DNA of 12,056 nt from Bryobacterales bacterium. GTDB lineage: Bacteria; Acidobacteriota; Terriglobia; Bryobacterales; Bryobacteraceae. This document shows, one piece after another, positions 6,248 to 12,056 of the stretch (position 1 is the stretch's first letter; every line of letters begins with the position of its first letter). Where the stretch lies: assembly GCA_003132865.1 (NCBI GenBank), contig PKYZ01000110.1, forward strand, positions 772 through 12,827. The letters run 5' to 3'. The notes under the pieces were generated by a model. The model had not been told where the DNA came from and did no database searches. It saw only the letters and a list, made by a program, of their open reading frames with translations. Position numbers and translations under genes: made by a program.

Positions 6248-7366
6248 GTGGCGAAAAGAGACTATTACGAAATCCTAAGCATCGGCCGTGATGCGGACGA
6301 CAGCCAAGTGAAATCCGCCTACCGGAAGCTGGCGCTGCAATATCACCCGGACCGCAACCCGGACAATCCGGACGCCGAAGAGAAGTTCAAGGAGGCCGCC
6401 GAGGCCTACAGCGTGCTGAGCGATTCGCAAAAGCGCGCCGCCTACGACCGCTACGGCCATGCCGGCGTGCAGAGCGCCGCCGGACAAGGTTTCGACCCCA
6501 ACGCATTTTCGGATTTCAGCGATATTCTGGGCGATTTCTTCGGATTCGGCGACCTCTTCGGCGGCGGGGGCAGAGGCCGCCGCAACCGGGCGCAGCGCGG
6601 CGAGGATCTGCGCTACGATCTTGAAATCAGCTTTGAAGACGCGGTTTTCGGCATGACCGCGGAGATTCAGGCGCCGCGCATGGAAGCTTGCGACCGCTGC
6701 CGCGCAACGGGCGCCGAACCGGGCAGCGGGTCCACCACCTGCCCCACCTGCAATGGCAGGGGTCAGATCCTGTATCAGCAGAGTTTTCTATCGGTGCGGC
6801 GCACCTGCCATACCTGCGGCGGCAATGGCCAAATCGTGCGCAATGCCTGCCGGCAATGCCATGGCCATGGTTATCGCCAGGTAGTTCGCAAACTCAAGGT
6901 CAACATCCCGGCGGGCGTCGACGACGGCAACCGCTTGCGGCTCTCCCAGGAAGGCCAGCCCGGCGCAAACGGCGGACCTGCCGGCGATCTGTACGTGGTC
7001 CTGAAGGTCAAGGAGCACGCCTTCTTCGAGCGCCAGGGCAACGATCTGCACTGCACCATCCCGGTCAACGTGGGACAAGCCGCGCTGGGCGCGGAAATCG
7101 AAGTCCCCACGCTCGAAGAACCATATCGCCTGAAGATCCCGGAAAGCACCCAGAACGGCGCGCAGTTCCGCTTGCGGCATCTGGGCGTACCGCCGGTGAA
7201 TGGCGGCGGGCGCGGCGACATCTGCGTGCACATCGAGGTGAAGGTGCCGTCGAAGCTCACCCGCGAGCAGCGCAAGCTTTTCGAACAGTTGCGCGACACG
7301 CTTCCGGTGGAAAATCAGCCCTCCGAAAAGAGCCTGCTAGGCAAGGTCAAAGACTACTTCATGTGA
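6248..7366 (+). CDS. dnaJ: Chaperone protein DnaJ
   Basis: A full-length 372-residue type I DnaJ. J domain at residues 4-70 with HPD at 33-35; Gly/Phe-rich linker about 76-110 (FFGFGDLFGGGGRGRR); zinc domain with four Cys pairs at 148/151, 165/168, 187/190 and 201/204; then the two C-terminal substrate-binding domains, ending GKVKDYFM. The first zinc repeat reads CDRCRATG, with Ala where Gly is usual; all eight Cys are kept. DnaJ delivers unfolded proteins to DnaK and stimulates its ATPase. The start is a GTG at 6248, giving the normal MAKRDYYE beginning. dnaK itself is not in the window. Confidence 0.97.
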   Translation: MAKRDYYEILSIGRDADDSQVKSAYRKLALQYHPDRNPDNPDAEEKFKEAAEAYSVLSDSQKRAAYDRYGHAGVQSAAGQGFDPNAFSDFSDILGDFFGFGDLFGGGGRGRRNRAQRGEDLRYDLEISFEDAVFGMTAEIQAPRMEACDRCRATGAEPGSGSTTCPTCNGRGQILYQQSFLSVRRTCHTCGGNGQIVRNACRQCHGHGYRQVVRKLKVNIPAGVDDGNRLRLSQEGQPGANGGPAGDLYVVLKVKEHAFFERQGNDLHCTIPVNVGQAALGAEIEVPTLEEPYRLKIPESTQNGAQFRLRHLGVPPVNGGGRGDICVHIEVKVPSKLTREQRKLFEQLRDTLPVENQPSEKSLLGKVKDYFM

Positions 7367-7381
7367 CGCGGAGACGCGGAG
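7365..7381. repeat. Tandem GACGCGGA repeat at the dnaJ stop
   Basis: GACGCGGA occurs twice in a row (7365-7372 and 7373-7380), beginning inside the dnaJ TGA stop codon. It resembles the short ACGCAGAGACGCAGAG-type repeats seen between genes in many environmental genomes. No hairpin or terminator is formed. Confidence 0.4.
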
Positions 7382-7385
7382 TTTT

Positions 7386-7550
7386 CTAGCCCGGTGCGTC
7401 TTCCTCGCCCGTGATCGGCTTCTTGTGTTTCGGCTTGTTGCGCTGCGGCTTGGGCAGGATCGGCCGGGACGACGGAACCGTGCCGACCCGTTCCCGGGCC
7501 AGCTTGCGCACCTCTTTTTTCATGTCGAAGGTCTGCTTTTTGCGCGCCAT
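7386..7550 (-). CDS. Small basic hypothetical protein (54 aa)
   Basis: Begins MARKKQTFDMKKEVRKLARE, continues RVGT and ends with a Lys/Pro-rich tail (KPKHKKPITGEEDAPG). It is strongly basic with one short amphipathic helix, suggesting a nucleic-acid- or ribosome-associated peptide, but no function is known to me. I chose the ATG at 7550 because protein-like sequence starts there; the upstream extension to 7706 looks non-coding. GGAG lies about 12 bases before the ATG, and a possible -10 TATACT sits at 7577-7572. It converges on dnaJ with 19 bases between stops. Confidence 0.6.
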   Translation of the reverse strand: MARKKQTFDMKKEVRKLARERVGTVPSSRPILPKPQRNKPKHKKPITGEEDAPG

Positions 7551-7759
7551 GACGGACTCTGCTCCGCTTCGAGTATATCGCGCCACGAGCGATCGAGCAC
7601 GGAGAGGGAGCATTTTCCATTTCTGGTGTTTTGCATGGCTTTTGTTGAAAAAAGTACTAGACTTCCCACCAGGCTCCGCGGCCCTAAAACACAACAGGTT
7701 CGGCAAGGACTTACCCGGTCAATGCAGCCAAAGTACGGGTGGGGTGCCATTCCGTACTG

Positions 7760-7788
7760 TTGTCACTGTCTCCATTGTGATGTACCAT
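7760..7788 (+). promoter_or_regulatory. Sigma70-type promoter of the alpha/beta hydrolase
   Basis: TTGTCA (7760-7765), exactly 17 bases, then TACCAT (7783-7788). Transcription would start near 7795. CCATTGT occurs twice (7772-7778 and 7785-7791), and GTCACTGT (7762-7769) is nearly the complement of ACTGTGAC (7794-7801), so a regulator could bind here. GGGAG at 7805-7809 is the likely ribosome binding site. Confidence 0.5.
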
Positions 7789-7819
7789 TGTCTACTGTGA
7801 CGCTGGGAGCGATTAAGGG

Positions 7820-8698
7820 ATGCCAAAGATAAAAGCCAACGGAGTCAACCTGCATTACATCACCGTGGGCATGGGCCCGGATATTGTCATGCTCCACGGC
7901 TTCCTCGGCAATCTGGCCGTCTGGCACCTGTACATGGCGCCCATCCTGCGCCGCGAGTATCGCGTCACCACCTACGATCTCCGCGGCCACGGCTATAGCG
8001 ACGTAACCCCCACGGGCTACACCGCGGCCGACATGGCCGAGGATCTGCGCTGCTTCCTCGACGAAATGGGGATCGAGCGCCCCATCCTGGTGGGCCACAG
8101 CTTCGGCGCCGACATCGCCATGTACTTCAGCCTGCTCTACCCCGAGCGGGTGGCCAAATTGGTGGCGCTGGAGCCGGGCCTGGCGGCCCTGGTGCACCTG
8201 CGCAACGACAAGGATTGGATCGGCTGGGCCGCCTGGGTGGCCAAGCTGGAAGAAGTGGGCATCCACGTTCCCGAGGACAAGCGCACGGATGCTGAGTTCC
8301 TGTTGCAGCTCAGCCTGGAAACCCCCAAATTTTACGGCCCGGCGCGCGGGCTGCCGCGCAATCGCGAGCCGTTGCTGCACCTCATCCGCAATACCACGCT
8401 GCTGAAGGACTACGAAGTAGTGGGAGACATGACCTTGGATGTGGTGCGCACCATCCAAACGCCCACCCTGCTGGTCTACGGCCGCGAGTCGCACTTCATC
8501 AGCTCTTATGACTTCCTGCATAAGACGCTGCCCAACTGCAAACCGGTGCTGCTGCCGGGCGGAGAGCATTTCGGCCCGCTGGAGCAGCCCGAGCTGCTGA
8601 CCGAGCACATCCAACAATTCCTGAAAAGGCCAGCGCCCGTCAGTAGTCTCCCCCCGGTTTCATTCGGCGACGAGCGCGCCATGGGAGCCGCGCTATAG
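7820..8698 (+). CDS. Alpha/beta fold hydrolase
   Basis: A 292-residue soluble alpha/beta hydrolase of the epoxide hydrolase/haloperoxidase-like branch (PF00561/PF12697). The oxyanion motif is LHGFLGN at residues 25-31, the substrate-side motif DLRGHGYSD is at 53-61, nucleophile Ser94 lies in GHSFGAD, and His250 in GGEHFGPLEQP is the catalytic base. The usual catalytic acid position after strand 6 (GxxD) reads GRES at 221-224, so the acid may be Glu223 or be supplied elsewhere. The C-terminal 20 residues beyond the fold are a Pro/Ser tail. Substrate is unknown. It has its own promoter and overlaps the convergent glycosyltransferase by six bases at the stop codons. Confidence 0.9.
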   Translation: MPKIKANGVNLHYITVGMGPDIVMLHGFLGNLAVWHLYMAPILRREYRVTTYDLRGHGYSDVTPTGYTAADMAEDLRCFLDEMGIERPILVGHSFGADIAMYFSLLYPERVAKLVALEPGLAALVHLRNDKDWIGWAAWVAKLEEVGIHVPEDKRTDAEFLLQLSLETPKFYGPARGLPRNREPLLHLIRNTTLLKDYEVVGDMTLDVVRTIQTPTLLVYGRESHFISSYDFLHKTLPNCKPVLLPGGEHFGPLEQPELLTEHIQQFLKRPAPVSSLPPVSFGDERAMGAAL

Positions 8699-8702
8699 CG
8701 CG
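8689..8702. repeat. 14-bp perfect palindrome holding both convergent stop codons
   Basis: CGCGCTATAGCGCG is perfectly self-complementary. Its central CTATAG is read as TAG on the plus strand (hydrolase stop, 8696-8698) and as TAG on the minus strand (glycosyltransferase stop, 8695-8693). Confidence 0.85.
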
Positions 8703-9985
8703 TTTGTCCGCAACGCACGGCCAACCAGATCGTCGATCAACCCGGCAGCGCCAGCGGGACCTCCGCAACGCACCAATGCGGCGCCCATTTTAACTGCGTT
8801 ATCGCGGAAGGATGGCTCGTCCAGCACGCGGAGCACGGCCCGCCGCAGCCGCGCCGGCGTCGCCCGCCAGGGAGAGATGCGCAAGCCGGCACCGGTTTCC
8901 GCGACGCGCCAGGCCATTTCGGCCTGGTCCCAAATGGAAGGCAACACGACGGCGGGAAGGCCTGCCTGGAGGGCGGCCAGCACGGACTCGGAGTTACCGT
9001 TGGTGACCAAGGTATCCGCTATGGGAAGAACGTCGCTCAGCGGCGCATGCGGCTGCAGCATGACGTTGGACGCCAACGGCCCGATCTTCAGGTCCGCCAG
9101 AACCCGGCCCTCTCCGGCTAACAGAACAACCGTCAGCGGCAGACCGGCCAGTCCGCGGGCGGCCATCTGCAGCACGCGCGGCTCGTGCGTGAACAGCGCG
9201 CCCTCGTCGACCACCACGACGGGCTGATGCCGGGGAATCTGGGCCAGCCAATCGGGCGGCGCCTGGTCCCGGTGCTTATCCCAGAGGCACGGCCCCACGT
9301 AGCGTACCGCAGGCGGAAGATCGCGCCGGCGATTGTCGAATTCAGGCGCGCTGGGGACCAGATAAAGCGGCAAGGCGCCCGTGAACTCGTTGACGCTCAT
9401 GCCCAGCGGCGCCAAGCCGAATTGGCGGCGTAAGGCGTTCGCTCTGCTTCGTGTGCGCGCCGTGACCAGGTTTGCAGCGTGTGAAGCCAGTCCGGCGTAG
9501 AGCGCAGTCCAGCCGCGCCGGTGGCGTGGCAAGGCAATCCCCTGAATGGGGCCATCGGGTCCCGGGAGAATGCAATGGGCTACGTGCGAGAAGGCGACGA
9601 CGGGGATGCGTTCCCGCAGAATCAGAATAGGAGCCCACATGGCGATGTCGCAGACCAGCGCATCGGCCGGCCAACCGGCCAGAACCGCCTCCAGGTCGCG
9701 AAGCTGCGCGGGCACGGTTTCCACCAGGAACCTGGGCCACAGGCGCCGCATCTGAGACGGCCGTTTGCGTCCGGCGATGAGATCGTCGACGGTCCGCGCC
9801 ACGCGGCCCCAGTCCACTTCGCGAAACGGAAAGCAGCGGAAGCCCTCGCGCGCCAGAGCGGACAATGCGCCGCCGCCGGTGTAGAAGGCGATGTCGTGGC
9901 CCCGCGAACGGGCTTCGAGCGCCAGCGCGATGAACGGATGCAGGTGCGTCGGGTAAGGCCAGACCGTAAAGAGCAGCCGAGGCAT
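8693..9985 (-). CDS. GT1-family glycosyltransferase (MGT/UGT-like)
   Basis: A 430-residue GT-B glycosyltransferase related to macrolide and flavonoid glycosyltransferases. The N-terminal Rossmann half opens with LLFTVWPYPTHLHPFIALAL (residues 4-23), the counterpart of the GHxxP acceptor-side motif. The C-terminal nucleotide-sugar half contains PHAPLSDVLP (312-321), VTNGNSESVLAALQAGLPAV (327-346) and the sugar-contacting DQ at 353-354. The usual HGG of this signature is replaced by NGN at 329-331. The enzyme would attach a sugar to a small lipophilic acceptor in the cytoplasm; acceptor and donor cannot be told. No ribosome binding site precedes its ATG, which lies 17 bases after the methyltransferase stop, so it probably depends on translational coupling. 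A hairpin-like palindrome covers its stop. Confidence 0.9.
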   Translation of the reverse strand: MPRLLFTVWPYPTHLHPFIALALEARSRGHDIAFYTGGGALSALAREGFRCFPFREVDWGRVARTVDDLIAGRKRPSQMRRLWPRFLVETVPAQLRDLEAVLAGWPADALVCDIAMWAPILILRERIPVVAFSHVAHCILPGPDGPIQGIALPRHRRGWTALYAGLASHAANLVTARTRSRANALRRQFGLAPLGMSVNEFTGALPLYLVPSAPEFDNRRRDLPPAVRYVGPCLWDKHRDQAPPDWLAQIPRHQPVVVVDEGALFTHEPRVLQMAARGLAGLPLTVVLLAGEGRVLADLKIGPLASNVMLQPHAPLSDVLPIADTLVTNGNSESVLAALQAGLPAVVLPSIWDQAEMAWRVAETGAGLRISPWRATPARLRRAVLRVLDEPSFRDNAVKMGAALVRCGGPAGAAGLIDDLVGRALRTNAL

Positions 9986-10014
9986 GCTATTTCAGAATCA
10001 TGCTATTTCAGAAT
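9983..10014. repeat. 16-bp perfect tandem duplication at the gene junction
   Basis: CATGCTATTTCAGAAT occurs twice without a gap (9983-9998 and 9999-10014). On the minus strand each copy encodes the end of the methyltransferase (Ile-Leu-Lys-stop) followed by C and ATG. One copy supplies the methyltransferase stop, the other supplies the glycosyltransferase start, and between them sits a four-codon frame, ATG ATT CTG AAA TAG. Confidence 0.95.
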
Positions 10015-11037
10015 GTATATCGCGGCCTTCGCGAAATCCAACTGGCGTTCCTCAATCGATTCGAAACCCGCCTTCCGGAACAGATGTTTCCAGGTGTCCG
10101 CGTCGACCGGCTTTTGCTGCGTGAGGTCGTGGTAGAGGAAGTAGTAGATGGAGATGCCCGGATGCCGCCGCAGATCCTCGGCCGGAGGCCGTACGGCTTC
10201 GAAGGCAATCAACGGCGCGCCCGGAAAGAGGCGGCGGAAGTCCTTCAGGAAATTCAACAGCACGTCTTCGCCGAAATACAGCAACTCGTGGAGCACGAAG
10301 AACACAGTGGCCGCGTCGATGGCCGGCAGACCGGCCTGGTCGATCTTGGAAATGTCCAAAGCGGACAGACTAACCCTGTCCTGCAGGCCGGCCTCCCGGA
10401 GGAGGCGGTTGCCTTCCTCGACGGCTGCCGGCGCGAGGTCGATGCCAAAACACCGGACGTCGGGATTCAATCCGCAGAGCATGCGCAGGAATGTCCCATC
10501 GCCGCATCCCAGATCGAGCACGCGCTTGTAGCCGTTGGCAATGATGATGTCGTTCACCATGGGAAAGAACAGCAGATTCTCCATCTCGCCGCTGCCGCGC
10601 GCCACAAAATCCGACCGGCGGTAGAAATCCCGGCCGTAGACCTTTTCTTTTCGCAGCAGAGGCTCCAGCGAATGGAAAACCTCGCTGTATCCGTAGCAGA
10701 CTTCGAGCCACCCGCGCATCACCTCGACGATGCTGCGGCCTTTTTCGGACAACGAATAGCTCGCGCCATTCCGCTCGAACATGCCCAGGCAGTAGAAGGC
10801 TTCGCACAGGGGCTGGAGCACGGCCGGTTCCAGGTTCGCGTGGGCGGCGAATTCATCGATGTCCACGCTCGGCTTCTTCTGCATTTCGTCTATCAGACCG
10901 ACGTTGAGCAGCGCGTGCATGGTGGTGGTCTCGAGATAGCCGCGAATCATCTCGTCCCATCCGGTGCGGTAGGTCTTCTGCAAACGCAGCATGTAGGGCA
11001 GGCCGAAGCGGTGAACGGTTTTGGCTAGTTCTAACAA
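10003..11037 (-). CDS. SAM-dependent methyltransferase with N-terminal winged-helix-like domain
   Basis: 344 residues. Residues about 30-105 resemble the dimerisation/winged-helix part of small-molecule O-methyltransferases (HALLNVGLIDEM, then FYCLGMFERNGASYSLSEKG). The SAM-binding domain has VLDLGCGDGTFL at 173-184, the acidic GIDLAP at 198-203, and VFFVLHELLYFGED before the catalytic region. Such enzymes often methylate polyketide, aromatic or other secondary metabolites; the substrate is unknown. The start is a TTG at 11037, fixed by a strong GGAGGA seven bases upstream. It leads the pair with the glycosyltransferase, which follows after 17 bases containing a tandem duplication. Confidence 0.88.
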   Translation of the reverse strand: MLELAKTVHRFGLPYMLRLQKTYRTGWDEMIRGYLETTTMHALLNVGLIDEMQKKPSVDIDEFAAHANLEPAVLQPLCEAFYCLGMFERNGASYSLSEKGRSIVEVMRGWLEVCYGYSEVFHSLEPLLRKEKVYGRDFYRRSDFVARGSGEMENLLFFPMVNDIIIANGYKRVLDLGCGDGTFLRMLCGLNPDVRCFGIDLAPAAVEEGNRLLREAGLQDRVSLSALDISKIDQAGLPAIDAATVFFVLHELLYFGEDVLLNFLKDFRRLFPGAPLIAFEAVRPPAEDLRRHPGISIYYFLYHDLTQQKPVDADTWKHLFRKAGFESIEERQLDFAKAAIYILK

Positions 11038-11044
11038 TGGGATT

Positions 11045-11050
11045 TCCTCC
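11045..11050 (-). promoter_or_regulatory. Strong ribosome binding site that fixes a TTG start
   Basis: GGAGGA on the minus strand, seven bases before the TTG at 11037-11035. No ATG or GTG lies at a better distance in this frame. Confidence 0.8.
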
Positions 11051-11063
11051 GATTCTGGCTAGT

Positions 11064-11105
11064 ATTGTAGCAGATATAGAGACCTTAAAGACTGTATAGG
11101 TCTCT
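11064..11105 (-). promoter_or_regulatory. Promoter and likely operator of the methyltransferase-glycosyltransferase pair
   Basis: The -10 box TACAAT lies at 11069-11064 on the minus strand; the -35 is poor (GTCTTT, 11092-11087). Overlapping the -35 region is a perfect inverted repeat, AGAGACCT (11078-11085) and AGGTCTCT (11098-11105), with a 12-base spacer. Arm centres are 20 bases apart, about two helical turns, as for a dimeric regulator. A weak -35 under a palindrome suggests activator control or repression, which is inference. Confidence 0.5.
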
Positions 11106-11129
11106 CGGGCACAACGCAGCGCGCAGTTC

Positions 11130-11141
11130 GGTACCGGTACC
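11130..11141. repeat. 12-bp perfect palindrome
   Basis: GGTACCGGTACC is two copies of GGTACC in a row and is self-complementary. It lies in the 160-base space between HepT and the methyltransferase gene, outside the promoter described there. Its role is unknown. Confidence 0.4.
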
Positions 11142-11197
11142 TGCGATGGTGGCTGGTGACTGGTCTGGGCTGTGCGGCGTGCGCCTTCATGGCACAA

Positions 11198-11541
11198 TCA
11201 GACATCGATCTCGGCCAACGCTGCGTCCAAAGCAGGTAGGACCGAGGGGAGATCGGCCGTAACAGTCGTCCAGACGATGTCAAGGTCTATATCGAAGTAC
11301 GCGTGGATTAGGTGGTTCCGCATTGATACCATCTTCGCGAAAGGAATGCCTGAAAACCGCAGCCGAACTTCGGGAGTCACCTTCGAGGCGGCTTCGCCCA
11401 GAACCTCGAGACACCGCGCGAGCGCCATGGCCAGCATCATGTTCGACGTGAGATCAGACCGTTGGCTCCCGGCTGCCATTTCCAGGGCGGATGCCACGGC
11501 TCACGCATGTGGCGGAGCCGGATGGTGTCAGGGCTCGGCAT
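11198..11541 (-). pseudogene. hepT: HepT-like HEPN toxin (DUF86), one-base deletion
   Basis: The downstream frame (99 residues to 11198) has LALARCLEVLGEAASKVTP-type helices and the HEPN RNase signature Rx4HxY as RNHLIHAY, with Arg60, His65 and Tyr67 of that frame. The expected N-terminus MPSPDTIRLRHMRE lies in another frame, starting at the ATG at 11541. Adding one G near 11500 would give MREAVASALEMAAGSQRSDL and a normal-length toxin. In MNT-HEPN systems HepT cleaves RNA and MntA blocks it by adenylylating the Tyr of this motif. The HepT ATG overlaps the mntA stop by 14 bases, the usual coupled order with antitoxin first. The break may be a sequence error or an inactivated toxin. Confidence 0.8.
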
Positions 11542-11836
11542 AAATGACGAGCGCGTCCCGCACGACCTGGTCGCGAAAGTACTGGCTGAGATCCATGGGC
11601 GTACGCAGATCGATCTTACGTCCGCCGAACAACCGGCCCAATGCCTCCTCAATGTCGGCAAGCCGGAAAAAGCCAACCCGCTCCTGGGGCCGAAAGTCGA
11701 CGAGGATATCAATGTCGCTGCAATCGGTGAACCGGCCGGTGATCGCGGAGCCGAACAGGGCGAGTTTGCGAATGCCGTTGCGCCTGCAAAACTCGGCGAT
11801 CTGGGCCTCCGGAATGTCGATTTGAGCCAGCGTCAT
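11528..11836 (-). CDS. mntA: MntA-like nucleotidyltransferase antitoxin
   Basis: A 102-residue minimal nucleotidyltransferase. The pol-beta signature GSx10DxD is intact: Gly29-Ser30 in LALFGSAITG and Asp41/Asp43 in SDIDILVDF; KIDLRTPMDL follows about 30 residues later, as is usual. Members of this family (MntA) neutralise HepT by transferring AMP to a Tyr next to its active site. The ATG at 11836 has only a weak GGA upstream. A possible -10 CATAAT lies at 11851-11846 but without a good -35. The coding sequence looks undamaged although its toxin partner is frame-disrupted. Confidence 0.88.
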   Translation of the reverse strand: MTLAQIDIPEAQIAEFCRRNGIRKLALFGSAITGRFTDCSDIDILVDFRPQERVGFFRLADIEEALGRLFGGRKIDLRTPMDLSQYFRDQVVRDALVIYAEP

Positions 11837-11910
11837 GCTTATCCAATTATGCCTCAGCAGCGAACCCCCCCGCTCTCGTTTTCCTGTCTTCGCACGGGCA
11901 GGGGGAGGAA

Positions 11911-11930
11911 ACCGCCGACAGCCTGGCGGT
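11911..11930. repeat. Intergenic hairpin
   Basis: ACCGCC (11911-11916) pairs with GGCGGT (11925-11930) across eight bases. CCGAC/GTCGG offers an alternative fold. It lies upstream of mntA, in gene-free DNA. Confidence 0.4.
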
Positions 11931-11954
11931 CTAGTCGGCCGAACCCACCCACCC

Positions 11955-11970
11955 CCGGCCTGAAGGCCGG
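11955..11970. repeat. Perfect 7-bp-arm hairpin
   Basis: CCGGCCTGAAGGCCGG folds on itself with almost no loop. GCCTGAAGGC-type hairpins recur between genes in GC-rich environmental bacteria; here no T-run follows on either strand, so it is not a standard terminator. Confidence 0.5.
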
Positions 11971-12000
11971 CAATAAGGAAGTCCGAGAGATCCCGGAGCC

Positions 12001-12022
12001 TAACAGGCTGCGGAAAAAGGCC
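12001..12022. mobile_element. Possible end of an insertion sequence
   Basis: TAACAGGCTGCGGAAAAAG resembles terminal inverted repeats of many insertion sequences (the complement reads CTTTTTCCGCAGCCTGTTA). The window stops before any transposase or second end could be seen, so this rests on pattern resemblance only. Confidence 0.3.
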
Positions 12023-12048
12023 GAACCGCTTGCTAACGCGCGCGGCTC
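12023..12048. repeat. Imperfect palindromic interspersed repeat
   Basis: GAACCGC at 12023-12029 and GCGGCTC at 12042-12048 are complementary at six of seven positions, around a TTGCTAACGCGC centre. The form GAGCCGCG-N-GTTAG-N-AGCGGTTC (other strand) resembles short dispersed repeats that I associate with Acidobacteriota and similar genomes. Confidence 0.4.
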
Positions 12049-12056
12049 AGAATCGT

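Noticed and set aside
7365..7385. Intrinsic terminator after dnaJ
   Set aside because: The short TTTT follows a direct repeat, not a hairpin.
7551..7706. N-terminal extension of the 54-residue basic protein to 106 residues
   Set aside because: The extension lacks protein-like character, and a possible -10 box lies within it, nearer the ATG at 7550.
7763..8617. 284-codon minus-strand open frame opposite the alpha/beta hydrolase
   Set aside because: It is antisense to a clear hydrolase, with Gln/His/Val-biased composition typical of a shadow frame.
10000..11028. 342-codon plus-strand open frame opposite the methyltransferase
   Set aside because: The minus strand has a clear SAM-binding motif, ribosome binding site and promoter; the plus frame has no motif.
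1..12056. CRISPR array, tRNA or rRNA genes
   Set aside because: No regularly spaced repeats, cloverleaf-like segments or rRNA-like conserved stretches were seen by reading; no covariance search could be run.

Overview
The window is GC-rich bacterial DNA carrying the heat-shock set hrcA-grpE-dnaJ. GTG and TTG starts are frequent, short palindromic repeats lie between genes, and there is a very short basic conserved-looking protein beside dnaJ. I infer an Acidobacteriota-like organism (Bryobacterales/Solibacter type) from the overall look of the proteins and repeats. No marker in the window proves this.

Layout. Positions 1-862 (+) hold a membrane-anchored protein with a Schlafen-type AlbA_2 domain; its N-terminal part is broken by frame changes. 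A DUF2971 protein (950-1651, -) converges on it. Upstream lies a small hypothetical gene (1835-2092, -) with a perfect TATAAT promoter. Positions 2093-2508 contain no intact gene, only a possible remnant and a hairpin. Next is a minus-strand three-gene unit: a beta-rich hypothetical protein (3906-4418), a class I methyltransferase (3341-3896) and a secreted dienelactone-hydrolase-type esterase (2509-3312). The first two carry single-base frame errors. Divergent from this unit, on the plus strand, is the core heat-shock cluster hrcA (4567-5604), grpE (5696-6229) and dnaJ (6248-7366); there is no dnaK and no CIRCE operator in view. A 54-residue basic protein converges on dnaJ.

From 7760 onward an alpha/beta hydrolase (+) with its own promoter converges on a minus-strand pair, methyltransferase then GT1 glycosyltransferase (11037 down to 8693). 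That pair has a good promoter/operator region and a 16-bp tandem duplication exactly at the gene junction. The hydrolase and glycosyltransferase end inside one 14-bp palindrome that supplies both stop codons. The three genes could modify one small metabolite, which is inference only. Positions 11198-11836 (-) hold a MntA/HepT (MNT-HEPN) toxin-antitoxin pair: the antitoxin is intact and the toxin is split by a one-base deletion. The last 180 bases hold hairpins, a possible insertion-sequence end and an imperfect palindromic repeat.

How it fits together: a core chaperone locus is embedded between accessory genes. Several accessory genes (AlbA_2 protein, methyltransferase, hypothetical protein, HepT) carry single-base indels while the core genes are clean. 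Either the accessory genes are decaying or the assembly has local errors; the sequence alone cannot decide. I found no RNA gene and no CRISPR array.
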